From positions 310,001-374,000 of the forward strand of contig NZ_RWIS01000002.1 of assembly GCF_003944705.1 (NCBI RefSeq): a stretch of DNA of 64,000 nt, in the 5' to 3' direction. Under the pieces are notes generated by a model. The model worked only from the letters and a program-made list of their open reading frames with translations. It was not told the DNA's origin and searched no databases. The translations under genes and the position numbers were made by a program. Source of the DNA: Hymenobacter metallilatus. Lineage in GTDB: Bacteria > Bacteroidota > Bacteroidia > Cytophagales > Hymenobacteraceae. This document shows, piece by piece, positions 7,844 through 16,452 of this stretch (position 1 is its first letter; each line of letters opens with the position of its first letter).

Positions 7844-10171
7844 TTAATTGATTTTCACCTTCACCCGCAGGGCCAGCAACCCCTTGGCACCCTGCAGCTC
7901 TTCCAGCTCCAGCTCCTCAATTTCGGGCTCCAGCAGGCCCCGGTCCTGCAGGTAGTCGATGTACTCAAAATACTCATCGGCTTCGCGCTGCTGGCTATAC
8001 ACCAGGGCAATGTGGCCGGGCTGGGTAAGCCGCTCCCCGCTACCCAGAATGGTGGCTTTGTCGATGCGCTTCTTAATGATTTCGTAGCGGATGTTGTAAG
8101 CCCCGTCCACATCAAACTGGCGCTCATCCTGCCGGAACCGGATACTCAGCGGCTGGCTATGGATGAGGATAAGCTGGGTGGTATCCAGCGGCACGGGCAG
8201 CGTGGGCTTGAGCGCCGCCGTCCGGCGGGTAATTTCTACCATCACCAGTAGTTGCCAGAGCCGCAGGTTTTTCAAAAAAACCAGGTCGAATGGCTTATTT
8301 TCAACCAGGGCCGCCCCAACGTAGATATTGTGCTCCACGCCGTCGGTTTTGAAGCGCTGGAAGTAGTGCGGAAACATTTGCTGCGCCTTGGCATCTTCTT
8401 CGTCGAGGTAGGTGCTCACGGCATCGTTGAGCAGGGTAGTAGTTTCCTCAAATGCCTTGCGGCGCTTGTACAGAATGCCCAGCTCGGGGTCGATATTGGA
8501 CCAGTAGTGCTGAATGATGGGCTGCAACGCGGGCGTGTTCTGGCTCAGGTATTCGAACAGGGGCTCCATTTCCGTGCGCAACGATTCGAAGATGCTCACC
8601 TCGTCGCCGCTCAGCATCCCCTGGCGCAACCGGCGCAGGTTTTTGTTTACGTAGAACTTCAGCTCATCCAGAATAGGCAGCTGCTGAAACTCGGAGGCTT
8701 TTTTCAGTACTTTGCCCGCCAGCGTCAGGTGTTCCACCAGGTCGCCCTGGATGGCCTCATTGCGGGCCAGACTGCTGCCCCGGATGTCGGAGGAGCCGTG
8801 CAGCGGGTATACGTCATGGAACACAATGTCCTCCATTTCGGCCTGGCGGTTGCCATCCTCCAGCTTCTGCAGCAGGTTTTGGGCCGCATCGGTGAAGCGC
8901 CACTCCATGGTGGGATGAATGGCCGTAAACTTCTCCTTGATGATGGCCTGTACCCGCGTCTGAATGTCCTCGGCGTTGCGCTTCACGGCCACCGCAAACA
9001 AGGGCAGGAACTGGTTCACGTTTTCGAGGCTGAACTCATTCAGGTCGTCCACGTTGGGGGAGCCCAGCTCCAGCAGACCCACAATATCGTCGCCGTAGGG
9101 CAACAGGGCCAGAATAGCCGAGCGAATACCCAGGCTCAGGATTTGCTGGCGCAAATCGTCAGGGATGTCGGCTTTTTCCACATCTTCCAGCACCAGGGGG
9201 CGGCGGTCCTGCCAAAGCTGGCTGTAAATCTGGCGGAAGCCCGAGCTGGCGTCGGGGTTGTGGAGCTGCTTGGTAAGGAAGCTGTGGTTGATTTTGCGGC
9301 CAAAGTCCACAAAGGCTTTCTTTTTCTCATCGTAGGCCGCAATACCCAGCTGCAGAAACGGCTTGCCAAACAGCACCCGCAGCTTTTCCTGAATCTGCTC
9401 CAGCCGGTCGGAGGCCTGTAGCACGTCCCGTTCCAGCAGGTCGTACTTCAGCTCCGAAAGGATTTCCTGCTCGGTTACGTCCACCAGGTGCAGGATATTG
9501 AAGCCCACCAGCTCAAACCGGTCGGGGGGCAGTAGTTCCTGCCACAGCTCGGTGCGGTGAGGGTTTCGGCTCAGAAAATCCAGCTCCTCCGCCGTAAGCT
9601 CCGGTTTCTCGCCTTGCAGCTGCACATCCAGAAACGTGGAGTTGAACTCCACGCCGTAGTGGCGGTACAGGCCAATGCTGTAGTCCGGCACCGTAAAAAT
9701 TACGGTACCCTGCAGTGGCAGGCGCACATGGTACACCTTCTCCAGAATCAGCTGGTAGGCCATGCGGGTCATGTACTGATCCAGCTGCCGCATGTCGATG
9801 TTCAGCGGCTGTTTGATAATGTTGGCCGCATTAAGCAGCACCTCGGCAAAGCGGGGCGTGTGGTAGAAGCTGTGCCGCTGGAAAGGGGGTACGGCCCCCG
9901 CAATATCGGTGCTAAAAGAAGCCGGCGGAAATACGGCCAGCATAAGGGTTTCCACCAGGTCGCAGTTGCATTCCAGCAGCTTCAGGTCGGAAATGCGGCC
10001 CCGGGCCCACCCGGCCGCGGCCACCTGTTGCCCCACCGACCTGGATAACAGCGCAATGCCCTCGTTTTGAGAGGTTTCGCCGGCTTGCCAGTAGGCAATC
10101 AACGGCTCCAGACTGAGGGTAGTCCGGAAAGGGAAGGTGGGCGAGACGGCCGGGGTCGGTTCTTTCAGCAT
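7844..10171 (-). CDS. Large GAF-domain protein, function unknown
   Basis: About 775 residues without signal peptide or membrane segments, so probably cytoplasmic. A GAF-like domain is seen around residues 260-405, with FGKPFLQLGIAAYDE at its start and IRSAILALLPYGDDIVGLLELGS at the strand-rich end. The flanking regions are helical; the segment DVYPLHGSSDIRGSSLARNEA reads like a conserved motif, and a further alpha/beta region closes the protein. There is no kinase, cyclase or GGDEF signature. Proteins of this layout appear conserved in Bacteroidota; the role is unknown, and GAF suggests small-ligand sensing. The ATG at 10171 (MLKEPTPAV) was chosen over an upstream GTG. The stop lies 54 bp from the convergent PAP2 gene. 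Confidence 0.7.
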   Translation of the reverse strand: MLKEPTPAVSPTFPFRTTLSLEPLIAYWQAGETSQNEGIALLSRSVGQQVAAAGWARGRISDLKLLECNCDLVETLMLAVFPPASFSTDIAGAVPPFQRHSFYHTPRFAEVLLNAANIIKQPLNIDMRQLDQYMTRMAYQLILEKVYHVRLPLQGTVIFTVPDYSIGLYRHYGVEFNSTFLDVQLQGEKPELTAEELDFLSRNPHRTELWQELLPPDRFELVGFNILHLVDVTEQEILSELKYDLLERDVLQASDRLEQIQEKLRVLFGKPFLQLGIAAYDEKKKAFVDFGRKINHSFLTKQLHNPDASSGFRQIYSQLWQDRRPLVLEDVEKADIPDDLRQQILSLGIRSAILALLPYGDDIVGLLELGSPNVDDLNEFSLENVNQFLPLFAVAVKRNAEDIQTRVQAIIKEKFTAIHPTMEWRFTDAAQNLLQKLEDGNRQAEMEDIVFHDVYPLHGSSDIRGSSLARNEAIQGDLVEHLTLAGKVLKKASEFQQLPILDELKFYVNKNLRRLRQGMLSGDEVSIFESLRTEMEPLFEYLSQNTPALQPIIQHYWSNIDPELGILYKRRKAFEETTTLLNDAVSTYLDEEDAKAQQMFPHYFQRFKTDGVEHNIYVGAALVENKPFDLVFLKNLRLWQLLVMVEITRRTAALKPTLPVPLDTTQLILIHSQPLSIRFRQDERQFDVDGAYNIRYEIIKKRIDKATILGSGERLTQPGHIALVYSQQREADEYFEYIDYLQDRGLLEPEIEELELEELQGAKGLLALRVKVKIN

Positions 10172-10269
10172 AGCAACGGGGAGTGCCCCCGACTGCCAGC
10201 GGAAGCCGGCCAGGGAGGGCACCAGTTATACGGTAAAGCAGCCCGGCCGTTGGTGCGCTGGGGCCGGGC

Positions 10270-10830
10270 TCAGGGACGAACTACCACCAGCGGTACCAGT
10301 TGGTTATTGCCGGCAGGATCCGTCAGGTTCAGCGGAGTGGGGGAGCCGTTCACATATACCAGCTTGTTGGTGTTCTGGTAGCAGGTGCAGCACCCATCAG
10401 CCCGAAGGGAAGTTTGGAGTGCTACTCTGTCGATGCGGTAGCGAAACCGGACCGGGCCGGAGCGGGCCGGAGCCAGGTACACCTCGTAGCGGTATTCGTT
10501 GAGGTTGCGGTTGCCGCTGCGGGTAAAAGGCGTGAGGTTGTTGATAACCAGGGTGTCGCGGAGCTGCTGGGCCCGGGTGCTGGTAAAGGCTACTGTATCG
10601 GCTTTAGGACGTTGGGCCGTGTCGTTGGGCACCCGTACCAGGTACACCGTCCGAATATCAGCTGCCTTAAAGCCGCGCAGAGAGCTGCCGGGCAGCGTAT
10701 CGGCGCTAAAGCGCAGACCCACCGCATCGGCGTACCGGTCGTTACACTCGCAGCCCACCGAGCCGCAGCAGGCGGCCAGCAGGGAGGCCATTATTAGAAC
10801 ACAAGCCCAGGTCAGAAAAGTACGCAGCAT
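10270..10830 (-). CDS. Cysteine-rich lipoprotein, unknown function
   Basis: 186 residues. The N-terminus MLRTFLTWACVLIMASLLAACCGSVGCEC has a lipobox (LLAAC) and a cysteine cluster after it; a second cluster GCCTCYQ lies near residue 148. Paired cysteines suggest disulfides in the periplasm or at the outer membrane. The middle part is beta-rich (TVYLVRVPNDT, YRYEVYLAPARSG). No known family is recognised. A TATCTTTA box lies 7 nt before the ATG. It is transcribed alone on the minus strand between the GAF gene and a T9SS cargo gene. Confidence 0.7.
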   Translation of the reverse strand: MLRTFLTWACVLIMASLLAACCGSVGCECNDRYADAVGLRFSADTLPGSSLRGFKAADIRTVYLVRVPNDTAQRPKADTVAFTSTRAQQLRDTLVINNLTPFTRSGNRNLNEYRYEVYLAPARSGPVRFRYRIDRVALQTSLRADGCCTCYQNTNKLVYVNGSPTPLNLTDPAGNNQLVPLVVVRP

Positions 10831-10837
10831 AGCGCCG

Positions 10838-10845
10838 TAAAGATA
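10838..10845 (-). promoter_or_regulatory. TATCTTTA -7-like box
   Basis: Minus-strand TATCTTTA ends 7 nt before the lipoprotein ATG at 10830, matching TA-N2-TTTG in seven of eight positions. Confidence 0.4.
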
Positions 10846-10955
10846 GAGCGGTTTCCGGGTTGGCGGACGGGATGGGAGGAAGGCAGCAAAAAGGCCGGCC
10901 CCGCTACGGAGCCAGCCTGCTAACGCCAGCGGAAAGCCGGATAGTGCGCACCAGG

Positions 10956-11834
10956 TTATTCTTTCACAAACCGCCTGGTTTCGGCACCGGCGCGGGTAGT
11001 AATTTTGAAAAAATACGTGCCGGCGGGCAAATCGGCCACATCAACAGCCAGGTGGTGGCTGCCTTTGGGCTGCTGCTGCTGAGCCACAGTGCGCAGAGTA
11101 TTGCCGCGTCCGTCCAGCAGCTCCACAGTTACCGGCCCGGCCTTGGGCACGGCGTAATCGAGCTGGCTGGTGGCGGCTACCGGGTTCGGATACACCTGAG
11201 GAGCTGCTGAAGCGCGGCCGGTGGGCTGAGTGGGTGTTGCCGGATCGAGGAGTAGGAATGCAGCCGACCGGAAAAACCGGCCCACGGTCCCTCCCCGATG
11301 CCGCCGGGCCGCTGCGGGGGCCGTTGAGGCCGCGCGGGCAACAATGGCCCGGATATCAGTGGCCCACTGCTCTTTCTGGGGTTTCAGCTCCTGAGAGAGG
11401 CGCGCTATGTCGGTGTCATACTTCTGGGCCAGCTGCCCCACGCTTTGCAACAAGGCGCGGGTTTCGGTGCGAAGCTGCTGGAGCTGCAGCTGCTGGGCTT
11501 CGGTAAGGGCGGGCGCACTGGTAGGGGCCGCAATACTTGCCGGAGCTGGGGCGGCGGCAAAGGAGCGGCGCAGCTCCCGGCCGCGCTGGCGCAGGTCGTG
11601 GAGTTGGGCCCGGTACACGGCCAGCTGCGCCTTATCGGAAGTGGAGAGCTGGGCTTCCAGCTTCTGCCGCTGCTGGCGTACCGAGGGCAGTACATTTTGC
11701 TGTACGTAAGCCCGGATTTTGCGCCGGACGGGCTGCTCGGGGCCGCGCTGGTCGAACCGGTGCGCCGGGGGAGTCAGGGCGGTAAGCGTGAGCAGGGCAC
11801 TCAGGGCCAAGGCAGAGAACAGGGTTGCTTTCAT
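10956..11834 (-). CDS. T9SS sorting-domain protein with coiled coil
   Basis: 292 residues. A signal peptide (MKATLFSALALSALLTLTAL) is followed by a long charged, Gln-rich helical region (residues about 35-160, heptad-like RQQRQKLEAQLS and EAQQLQLQQLRTETRALLQ) that should form a coiled coil. The C-terminal 75 residues, starting at VYPNPVAATSQLDYAV and ending LPAGTYFFKITTRAGAETRRFVKE, are a type A sorting domain for the type IX secretion system. The protein is therefore exported and probably anchored on the cell surface. The coiled-coil part has no recognised function. Confidence 0.85.
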   Translation of the reverse strand: MKATLFSALALSALLTLTALTPPAHRFDQRGPEQPVRRKIRAYVQQNVLPSVRQQRQKLEAQLSTSDKAQLAVYRAQLHDLRQRGRELRRSFAAAPAPASIAAPTSAPALTEAQQLQLQQLRTETRALLQSVGQLAQKYDTDIARLSQELKPQKEQWATDIRAIVARAASTAPAAARRHRGGTVGRFFRSAAFLLLDPATPTQPTGRASAAPQVYPNPVAATSQLDYAVPKAGPVTVELLDGRGNTLRTVAQQQQPKGSHHLAVDVADLPAGTYFFKITTRAGAETRRFVKE

Positions 11835-11975
11835 AGGGCTGATACTGACAGAATGGGTAAGGTAAACCGGATTTCAGAGGCATAGAGGGCGAAAAACAGC
11901 GGGGGTTTAATGGTGGCCCGAAAAGGTCGGCCAACCCGGGTTTTTCATCTATGAATCTGCCATCTTGCGGCCAGT

Positions 11976-13313
11976 ATGTCTACCGTTCTTGCTCGTTGCG
12001 CCACTTTGCTGTGGTACCTGCTGCCTTTTTCAGTGTTTGCCCAATCAAGCCCCACCCCGGCCGCCAACCCCGCCTGGCTGGAGCAGCTGGTGCGGGAATC
12101 GGGAGTGCTGCGGCGGCATAATGTGGGTGTCTGCCTTACCGATGTGGCCACCGGCCAGCAAGTATTTGGCCTGAACGAGGACCGGTACTTCACGCCGGCC
12201 AGCACCATGAAGCTGCTCAGCCTGTACGCCGGCTTGCAGTTGCTACCCGATTCCTTACCCAGCCTCCACTACGTGCAGCGCCCCGATACGCTGCTGTTCT
12301 GGGGCACCGGCGACCCAACGCTGCTACACGGCGACGTACCGTCGCGGCGGGCGTTTACGTTTCTGCAAAGCCGGCCCGAGCAGTTGTATTACGCGGAAGT
12401 GCCCACCGTTACGGCCTTTGGCCCCGGCTGGAGCTGGGATGATTACAACTACTATTTTCAGCCGGAGCGGGGCGCGTTTCCTATTTATGGCCACACGGTG
12501 CGCTTTTACGGGAAAGCCGGCCAGCCCATGCCAAAGGTGCTGCCCCGCTTTTTTCGGCCCCTCACCCAACTGGCGCCAGCCGGTACGCCCAACCCCGCCC
12601 AGGACCACGTGCGCCGTCCGGAGCTCGAAAACCGGTTTCTGGTGCTGCCCTCAACCAGCGGCTGGGTAGACGAAACCCCCTTCCGGACCAGTACGGCGCT
12701 GCTGCTGCAACTGCTGCAGGATACGCTACGCCGGCCCATACGCCTGGCCCCGCTGCGCCTGCGGGCCCAGGATTCCATCCGGACGCTGCGAGGGCTGCCA
12801 GTTGACTCCCTGTACCGCCGGATGCTGCGGGTGAGCGACAATTTTCTGGCCGAGCAAGTGCTGCTCATGTGTGCCTCCGCGCTTACGCCCGACTCCCTAA
12901 GCACGGCCCGCACCATTCGGGCCGTGCAAAGTAACTACCTCCGTGACCTGCCCGATGCCCCCGTGTGGGTAGATGGTTCCGGCCTGTCGCGCCTGAACCT
13001 GATAACGCCCCGCGCCCTGGTAGGCCTGCTACTGAAGCTGCACCAACAAGTGCCGGAGCCGCGCCTGCTGAGCCTGCTGGCGGCCGGTGGGGGACAGGGC
13101 ACGCTGCGGCGCGTGTACCGGGATGCGCGCGGCCCCTGGCTGTGGGGCAAAACCGGTACGCTCACCAACAACCACAACCTAGTGGGCTATGTGCGCACGA
13201 AATCGGGCCGGTTGCTGGCTTTCAGCTTTATGAACAATAACCATGTGGTGCCCACGGCCGACATTCGCCGGGAGATGGAGCGGGTGCTGACTCAGGTACG
13301 GGAAAAACTGTAG
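11976..13313 (+). CDS. dacB: D-Ala-D-Ala carboxypeptidase/endopeptidase (PBP4, S13)
   Basis: 445-residue PBP4-type penicillin-binding protein. The signal peptide ends at VFAQ. The active-site triad motifs are STMK (S-x-x-K, about residue 75), SDN (about 287) and KTG (about 392, in WGKTGTLTNNHNLVGY). The insertion between S-x-x-K and S-x-N is the long one typical of family S13 rather than the short class A type. The enzyme cleaves the terminal D-Ala or peptide crosslinks in periplasmic peptidoglycan and binds beta-lactams. It starts at ATG 11976 and is transcribed alone. Confidence 0.93.
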   Translation: MSTVLARCATLLWYLLPFSVFAQSSPTPAANPAWLEQLVRESGVLRRHNVGVCLTDVATGQQVFGLNEDRYFTPASTMKLLSLYAGLQLLPDSLPSLHYVQRPDTLLFWGTGDPTLLHGDVPSRRAFTFLQSRPEQLYYAEVPTVTAFGPGWSWDDYNYYFQPERGAFPIYGHTVRFYGKAGQPMPKVLPRFFRPLTQLAPAGTPNPAQDHVRRPELENRFLVLPSTSGWVDETPFRTSTALLLQLLQDTLRRPIRLAPLRLRAQDSIRTLRGLPVDSLYRRMLRVSDNFLAEQVLLMCASALTPDSLSTARTIRAVQSNYLRDLPDAPVWVDGSGLSRLNLITPRALVGLLLKLHQQVPEPRLLSLLAAGGGQGTLRRVYRDARGPWLWGKTGTLTNNHNLVGYVRTKSGRLLAFSFMNNNHVVPTADIRREMERVLTQVREKL

Positions 13314-13511
13314 CCAACCGGCTCTGGCTGCCGCCTTTTTTCTGGTTGCTAACAACAAAGGGCAGCGCACCGAAGGGCCGGCAGCCAACTTTGCAGGAGC
13401 AAACGCAGCAGCTAGAAGCAATGGAAAAGCCCTGATAAGCGGACACCAGATAGCGCAGGATGCTCTGCAAGTGGCCAACGACTTCTCAGGCATAGCCCAG
13501 GCTGTATGGCT

Positions 13512-13570
13512 AACACGCAGAAAGCACGTCATTCCTAGCAGAGCTTGGAATGACGTGCTTTCTGCGTGTT
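13512..13570. repeat. Palindromic repeat, 24-bp perfect arms
   Basis: Arms 13512-13535 and 13547-13570 are exact reverse complements around an 11-nt loop (TAGCAGAGCTT). The core GTCATTCC..GGAATGAC is shared with the repeat at 27031-27307. It lies 18 bp after the stop of the minus-strand SerB-SerA gene, between convergent genes, so it may also act as a bidirectional terminator. Confidence 0.85.
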
Positions 13571-13588
13571 GCCAACCGTTCACATGCT

Positions 13589-15490
13589 TTAGTACAGCAC
13601 CCGAAACTTAATGGTGTGCTCTACCTCGCGCAGGGCCTGAATAACCTCCTGGTCGTACTGCTTGTCGATGTCGGTAATCACGTAGCCGATGTGCTCGTTG
13701 GTTTTCAGGTACTGGCCCAGTATGTTGACGGAATGCGCGGCCAGCACGTTGTTGATGCGGGCCAGCACGCCGGGCACGTTCAGGTGAATATGAATGAGGC
13801 GGTGGGCCTGCTGCTCGGGTAGCTGAATGTTGGGGAAGTTGACGCTCTGCTGCGTGTTGCCGCTGTTCACGTACTGCATAATCCGCTCGGGCACAAACTC
13901 GGCAATGTTGCGCTGGGCCTCGGCCGTGCTGCCGCCCACGTGGGGGGTAAGCAGCACGTTGGGCAGACCCCGCAGCTCGCTCTCGAAGCTTTCCTGGTTG
14001 GTTTTGGGCTCGTAGGGAAACACGTCCACGGCGGCCCCGCCCAGGTGGCCCGAGCGGAGCACGGCGGCCAGGGCCGGTACATCCACCACGTGGCCGCGGG
14101 CATTATTGAGCAGCAGTGCGCCGGGTTTCATGAGAGCCAGCTCCCGGGCCCCCATGAGGTTGGTATTTTCCTTGCGCCCATCTACGTGCAAGGTAACAAT
14201 ATCGGCCTGTTGCAGCAGCTCATCCAGGGTGCGCATTTTAGTGGCGTTGCCCAGCTGCAGCTTCTCGGCCACATCGTAGTACAGCACCTGCATCCCCACG
14301 GCTTCCGCCACCACCGACAGTTGACTCCCGATGTTGCCGTACCCGATAATACCCAGCTTCTTGCCCCGGATTTCAAATGAGCCCTGGGCCGACTTATCCC
14401 ACTCGCCCTTGTGCATTTTGGGACTTTTCTCGGGAATGCGGCGGGCCAGCATGATGATTTCGCCCAGGGCCAGCTCCACTACCGAGCGGGTGTTGCTGAA
14501 CGGGGCGTTGAATACCGGAACGCCTTTTTTCATGCAGCCTACCAAATCAATTTGATTGGTGCCGATGCAGAAGGCGCCTACGGCAATGAGGCGGTTGGCC
14601 GCTTCCAGCACCCGGGCTGTTACCTGCGTTTTGCTCCGGATACCCAGGATGCTCACGCCCTCAATGCGCTCCACCAGTTCCTCTTCATCGAGGCCGCCGG
14701 GCACAGTATCCACTTGGTAGCCTTCCTGTCGGAACAGCTCGGCAGCGCGCGGGTCGGGGTTTTCGAGCAGCAGTACGCGGATACGGTTTTTGGGATACGA
14801 AAGGGTCATGGGAAGCTTATTCTGGTAGAGAAATTCGTCGAAGCTGGGTAGTACCTCGTCGGCGCGGGCCACTACGGCGTCGCGGGTTACGTTTTCGGTG
14901 AAGGCGTAAAACCGGTCGGCCAGCCCGGCCTCCCGAATCTGGTAGTCGGTGTACCCGTCGCCGAGGGCGTAAACCGGGCCGTTGAGGTCAAGCAGGCGCA
15001 GCTGCAGGATTTTGCCCCCGTCCTGGCTGAGCGGGTTAGTGGGGTCGAAGCCGGTAATGCGGCCTTCGGCATCGAAGGTAAAGGTATTGGCCAGCACGTG
15101 GTCGGCGTCGATGCCAAACTCGGCCACCACCGGCTCAATGAACTCCCGGAACCCACTGCTCACAATGTACACCCGGCCCGGAAACTGCTCGAAGAAGCTC
15201 CGGTTGCGCCGGATGCTTTCCGAGACCTTGCCTTTCAACCGCTCCACCAGTAAGGCAATATGCTCGCGCCGGGCCGGTAGCAGAGCCAGCCGCTGCTTCA
15301 GAGAGTCGGAAAATTTCAGCTCCCCGCTCATGCCCCGGTCGGTAAGGGTGCGGATAGCAGCTACTACTTCCTGGCGGTTGGGCTGGCCTTCCAAGGCAAT
15401 GTCGGCCAGCTCATCAAGCCCTTCCACCTGGGTAAAGGTGCTGTCGAAGTCGATGATAAGGTAGGGGAGTGGTGCGGGGTTGTCGGGCAT
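13589..15490 (-). CDS. serA: Phosphoserine phosphatase-phosphoglycerate dehydrogenase fusion
   Basis: 633-residue bifunctional serine-biosynthesis enzyme. Residues 1-215 are a HAD phosphatase: DFDSTFTQ (nucleophile Asp), IVSSGFREF, and GDGYTDYQI, matching SerB. Residues about 235-550 are a D-3-phosphoglycerate dehydrogenase with RSKTQVTARVLE, the NAD-binding GIIGYGNIGSQL, the substrate/catalytic NNARGHVVD, and TPHVGGSTAEAQ holding the catalytic His. The last 75 residues (HIHLNVPGVLARINNVLAAH) are an ACT domain, which in SerA binds serine for feedback inhibition. The first and last reactions of the pathway are thus joined; SerC would act between them. The ATG at 15490 (MPDNPAP) was chosen; an upstream TTG adds ten residues only. 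Confidence 0.94.
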   Translation of the reverse strand: MPDNPAPLPYLIIDFDSTFTQVEGLDELADIALEGQPNRQEVVAAIRTLTDRGMSGELKFSDSLKQRLALLPARREHIALLVERLKGKVSESIRRNRSFFEQFPGRVYIVSSGFREFIEPVVAEFGIDADHVLANTFTFDAEGRITGFDPTNPLSQDGGKILQLRLLDLNGPVYALGDGYTDYQIREAGLADRFYAFTENVTRDAVVARADEVLPSFDEFLYQNKLPMTLSYPKNRIRVLLLENPDPRAAELFRQEGYQVDTVPGGLDEEELVERIEGVSILGIRSKTQVTARVLEAANRLIAVGAFCIGTNQIDLVGCMKKGVPVFNAPFSNTRSVVELALGEIIMLARRIPEKSPKMHKGEWDKSAQGSFEIRGKKLGIIGYGNIGSQLSVVAEAVGMQVLYYDVAEKLQLGNATKMRTLDELLQQADIVTLHVDGRKENTNLMGARELALMKPGALLLNNARGHVVDVPALAAVLRSGHLGGAAVDVFPYEPKTNQESFESELRGLPNVLLTPHVGGSTAEAQRNIAEFVPERIMQYVNSGNTQQSVNFPNIQLPEQQAHRLIHIHLNVPGVLARINNVLAAHSVNILGQYLKTNEHIGYVITDIDKQYDQEVIQALREVEHTIKFRVLY

Positions 15491-15497
15491 AATGGGG

Positions 15498-15505
15498 GCA
15501 AGGTA
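15498..15505 (-). promoter_or_regulatory. TACCTTGC -7-like box
   Basis: Minus-strand TACCTTGC ends 7 nt before the SerB-SerA ATG at 15490, where a transcript would start near the start codon. Confidence 0.4.
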
Positions 15506-15577
15506 GGAGGCAGCGGGCAATGGGCCGCACAGGCACTGCAGCGCATTCTACGATTTCAAACGCACCGGCAGCCCGAT

Positions 15578-15967
15578 TCAGGCCTCATAAAACTCCAGCG
15601 GCAGCCCGTCGGGGTCTTCAATGAAGGTGAAGCGCCGGCCCGTAAACTCGTCCACCCGAATGGGCTCCGAGGCTACGCCGTGGGCCGTGAGGTGGCGCAC
15701 GGTAGCCTCGATGTCGGACACGGCGAAGGCCAGGTGGCGCAGGCCGGTGGCTTCGGGGCGGGTAGGGCGGGGTGGGGGCTCAGGAAAAGAGAACAACTCG
15801 ATGATGTACTGCTCGCCCAGGGCCAAATCCAGCTTCCATGACTGGCGGGCTTCCCGGTACACTTCCCGCAGCACACGCAGGCCCAGTACCTCCATGTAAA
15901 ACTGCCGGGAGCGAGCATAGTCGGAGGCAATGATGGCAATATGATGAACGTGGAGCAGTGGGAGCAT
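15578..15967 (-). CDS. VOC family protein (YaeR-like glyoxalase fold)
   Basis: 129 residues forming two beta-alpha-beta-beta-beta units of the vicinal oxygen chelate fold. HVHHIAIIASDYARSRQFY opens module one and GLRHLAFAVSDIEATVRHL opens module two; FTGRRFTFIEDPDGLPLEFYE is the usual ending. The metal-ligand positions are His (HHIAI), Glu (IIELF), His (RHLAF) and Glu (LEFYE). It resembles YaeR/SMU1112c proteins, related to glyoxalase I, whose substrate is not established. It starts at ATG 15967; TTG upstream gives only a weak extension. It is upstream of, and codirectional with, the serA fusion. Confidence 0.87.
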   Translation of the reverse strand: MLPLLHVHHIAIIASDYARSRQFYMEVLGLRVLREVYREARQSWKLDLALGEQYIIELFSFPEPPPRPTRPEATGLRHLAFAVSDIEATVRHLTAHGVASEPIRVDEFTGRRFTFIEDPDGLPLEFYEA

Positions 15968-16452
15968 GGGGCTGGCAACAGATGAAAAAATTGAGAACAA
16001 CGGAGTTTGCTGCCGTCACGCTACCGTTGAAATATGGCCTTTTTTACGGCTTCTATAACGCATACAAGCGGATTTTTGGCCAGACATGGTAACTCCTGAA
16101 TGGGGTGAAAATAGCGGGTTCCTTCATATCGCCTTCATGTGGTAAGGGTTGTTTTGTGTCGTTCAATAGTCGATATCAGCATGCAGCCTCAGCAGCACCC
16201 TTTGATTTTACGCTCCCGCTATCAGCCCGATATCAGGCCAACCTCCCGGCACCGCAAGCCCACTACCGCCTGATCCGAAACCGCAACCATGTGGCTGAAC
16301 CGATAGCCGGCAACCTGCTCACGTACGGGCTCTGCTCTTAGCCAGCTGATTTGCCACCCGGCGTATGCCCCCTGCGCTAAGCTCCAGCAGGCAAATCCCG
16401 TTCAGCTCCCTTCTCCTATCACCATACCACTGGGGGTACCCGCACGCTTTTT
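15968..16452. other. Intergenic region upstream of RND efflux operon
   Basis: About 485 bp between divergent genes. No credible gene is seen; a 78-codon frame at 16105-16341 lacks coding character. CGATATC/GATATC sites occur at about 16170 and 16230, close to the efflux operon, and could be operator-like, but no regulator gene is adjacent. No clear TTTG promoter pair is visible. Confidence 0.35.

Noticed and set aside
8252..9421. 389-codon frame antisense to the GAF protein gene
   Set aside because: Composition (Gln/Val/His-rich) typical of antisense frames in this genome; no motif.
16105..16341. 78-codon open frame upstream of the RND operon as a small gene
   Set aside because: No family match, poor codon character, a GTG start and no hydrophobic or other signature.
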